From: Iris pallida
Taxonomy: Eukaryota; Streptophyta; Magnoliopsida; Asparagales; Iridaceae
Length of the DNA: 64,000 bases
Assembly (NCBI GenBank): GCA_029216955.1
Contig: JANAVB010023996.1
Span: 17,598,142-17,662,141, forward strand
Reading direction: 5' to 3'
In this document: positions 63,738 to 64,000 of the stretch, one piece after another
Layout: each line of letters starts with the position of its first letter
How positions within the stretch are numbered: position 1 is the first letter of the stretch
The notes under the pieces: generated by a model
Databases searched by the model: none
The model's input: the letters and a program-made list of their open reading frames with translations, nothing else
Told to the model about the DNA's origin: nothing
Made by a program: the position numbers and the translations under genes

Positions 63738-64000
63738 TGTAACACCCAGTTTTCTAAATAAGGGTAATTTTGAAATTTTGTTATTACAATCATTTAATAA
63801 TGACATTTAAATCATATTATGATTTTTGGTGATTTTTAGTCAATTTAAAACTATTTAAAATATTGAATTACAATTTTGATGGTTAACTAGTTAAACCCTA
63901 GTTTTGCTAAGCCTAGAGACTAACCATGACCAAGGGAGCCTAGTCATGTGATTAAGATGACTAATTACAACTTTTTAGCCTAGGGGTATTTTGGTCATTT
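63738..64000 (+). mobile_element. 3' LTR of element H (partial at window edge)
   Basis: TGTAACACCCAGTTTTCTAAATAAGGG..., matching the first 263 bases of the 5' LTR with many small differences. Continues beyond the window. Confidence 0.8.

Overview
The window is plant nuclear DNA, probably from an angiosperm and perhaps a eudicot. It is a gene-poor, heterochromatin-like stretch made almost entirely of nested transposable elements. The evidence is plant-type LTR retrotransposons (a Sirevirus-like Ty1/copia element, Tat-like and Tekay-like Ty3/gypsy elements), two CACTA DNA transposons with 3-bp target duplications, and a LINE reverse-transcriptase fragment. I found no ordinary host gene, rRNA gene or intact tRNA gene. 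Species cannot be told from the sequence.

Layout. 1-6184 is the 3' part of Tat-like element A (plus orientation): an antisense, spliced plant-mobile-domain-like gene, a polypurine tract and a 3' LTR (4841-6184). 6185-about 10513 is the 3' part of a related element B with the same plan (LTR from 9752). 10514-10693 and 31969-32714 are two pieces of the gag region of a minus-strand gypsy element, G. They are split by a gag-only gypsy element in tandem form (LTR, 3029-bp internal, LTR, 3029-bp internal, LTR; 10694-31968), whose second gag copy is itself split by a 5079-bp CACTA element (22115-27193). The 5' LTR of G lies at 32745-33153 and 51724-54058. It is split by a Sirevirus-like copia element (LTRs 33154-34097 and 49991-50934, plus an extra truncated gag to 51723). 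That copia element is in turn split by an 8136-bp CACTA element (35712-43847).

54059-57369 is the 5' end of a third Tat-like element, C (minus strand; LTR 55635-57369, with a primer-binding site of the kind I associate with Tat/Ogre elements), sitting in a LINE (57370-57674). 57675-64000 is a gag-only Tekay-like element, H, with a 4229-bp LTR.

How the parts work together. The deduced order is LINE, then C, then G, then the elements inside G (copia, gag-only tandem, B), then the elements inside those (both CACTAs, A). Nearly all coding regions are broken: copia gag and pol have in-frame stops, pol has an altered catalytic aspartate in YxDD, and both gag-only elements have lost pol but keep its last codons. 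The exception is the extra 3' ORF of the copia element, which is open for 424 codons.

Most worth a second look: (1) the antisense genes of A and B, with matching phase-1 splice sites and lineage-specific short-motif arrays shared by intron, upstream region and LTR U3; (2) the 8.1-kb CACTA, which holds three long near-perfect palindromes, two small paralogous ORFs and several copies of a private repeat but no recognisable transposase; (3) two independent tandem LTR-retrotransposon structures.
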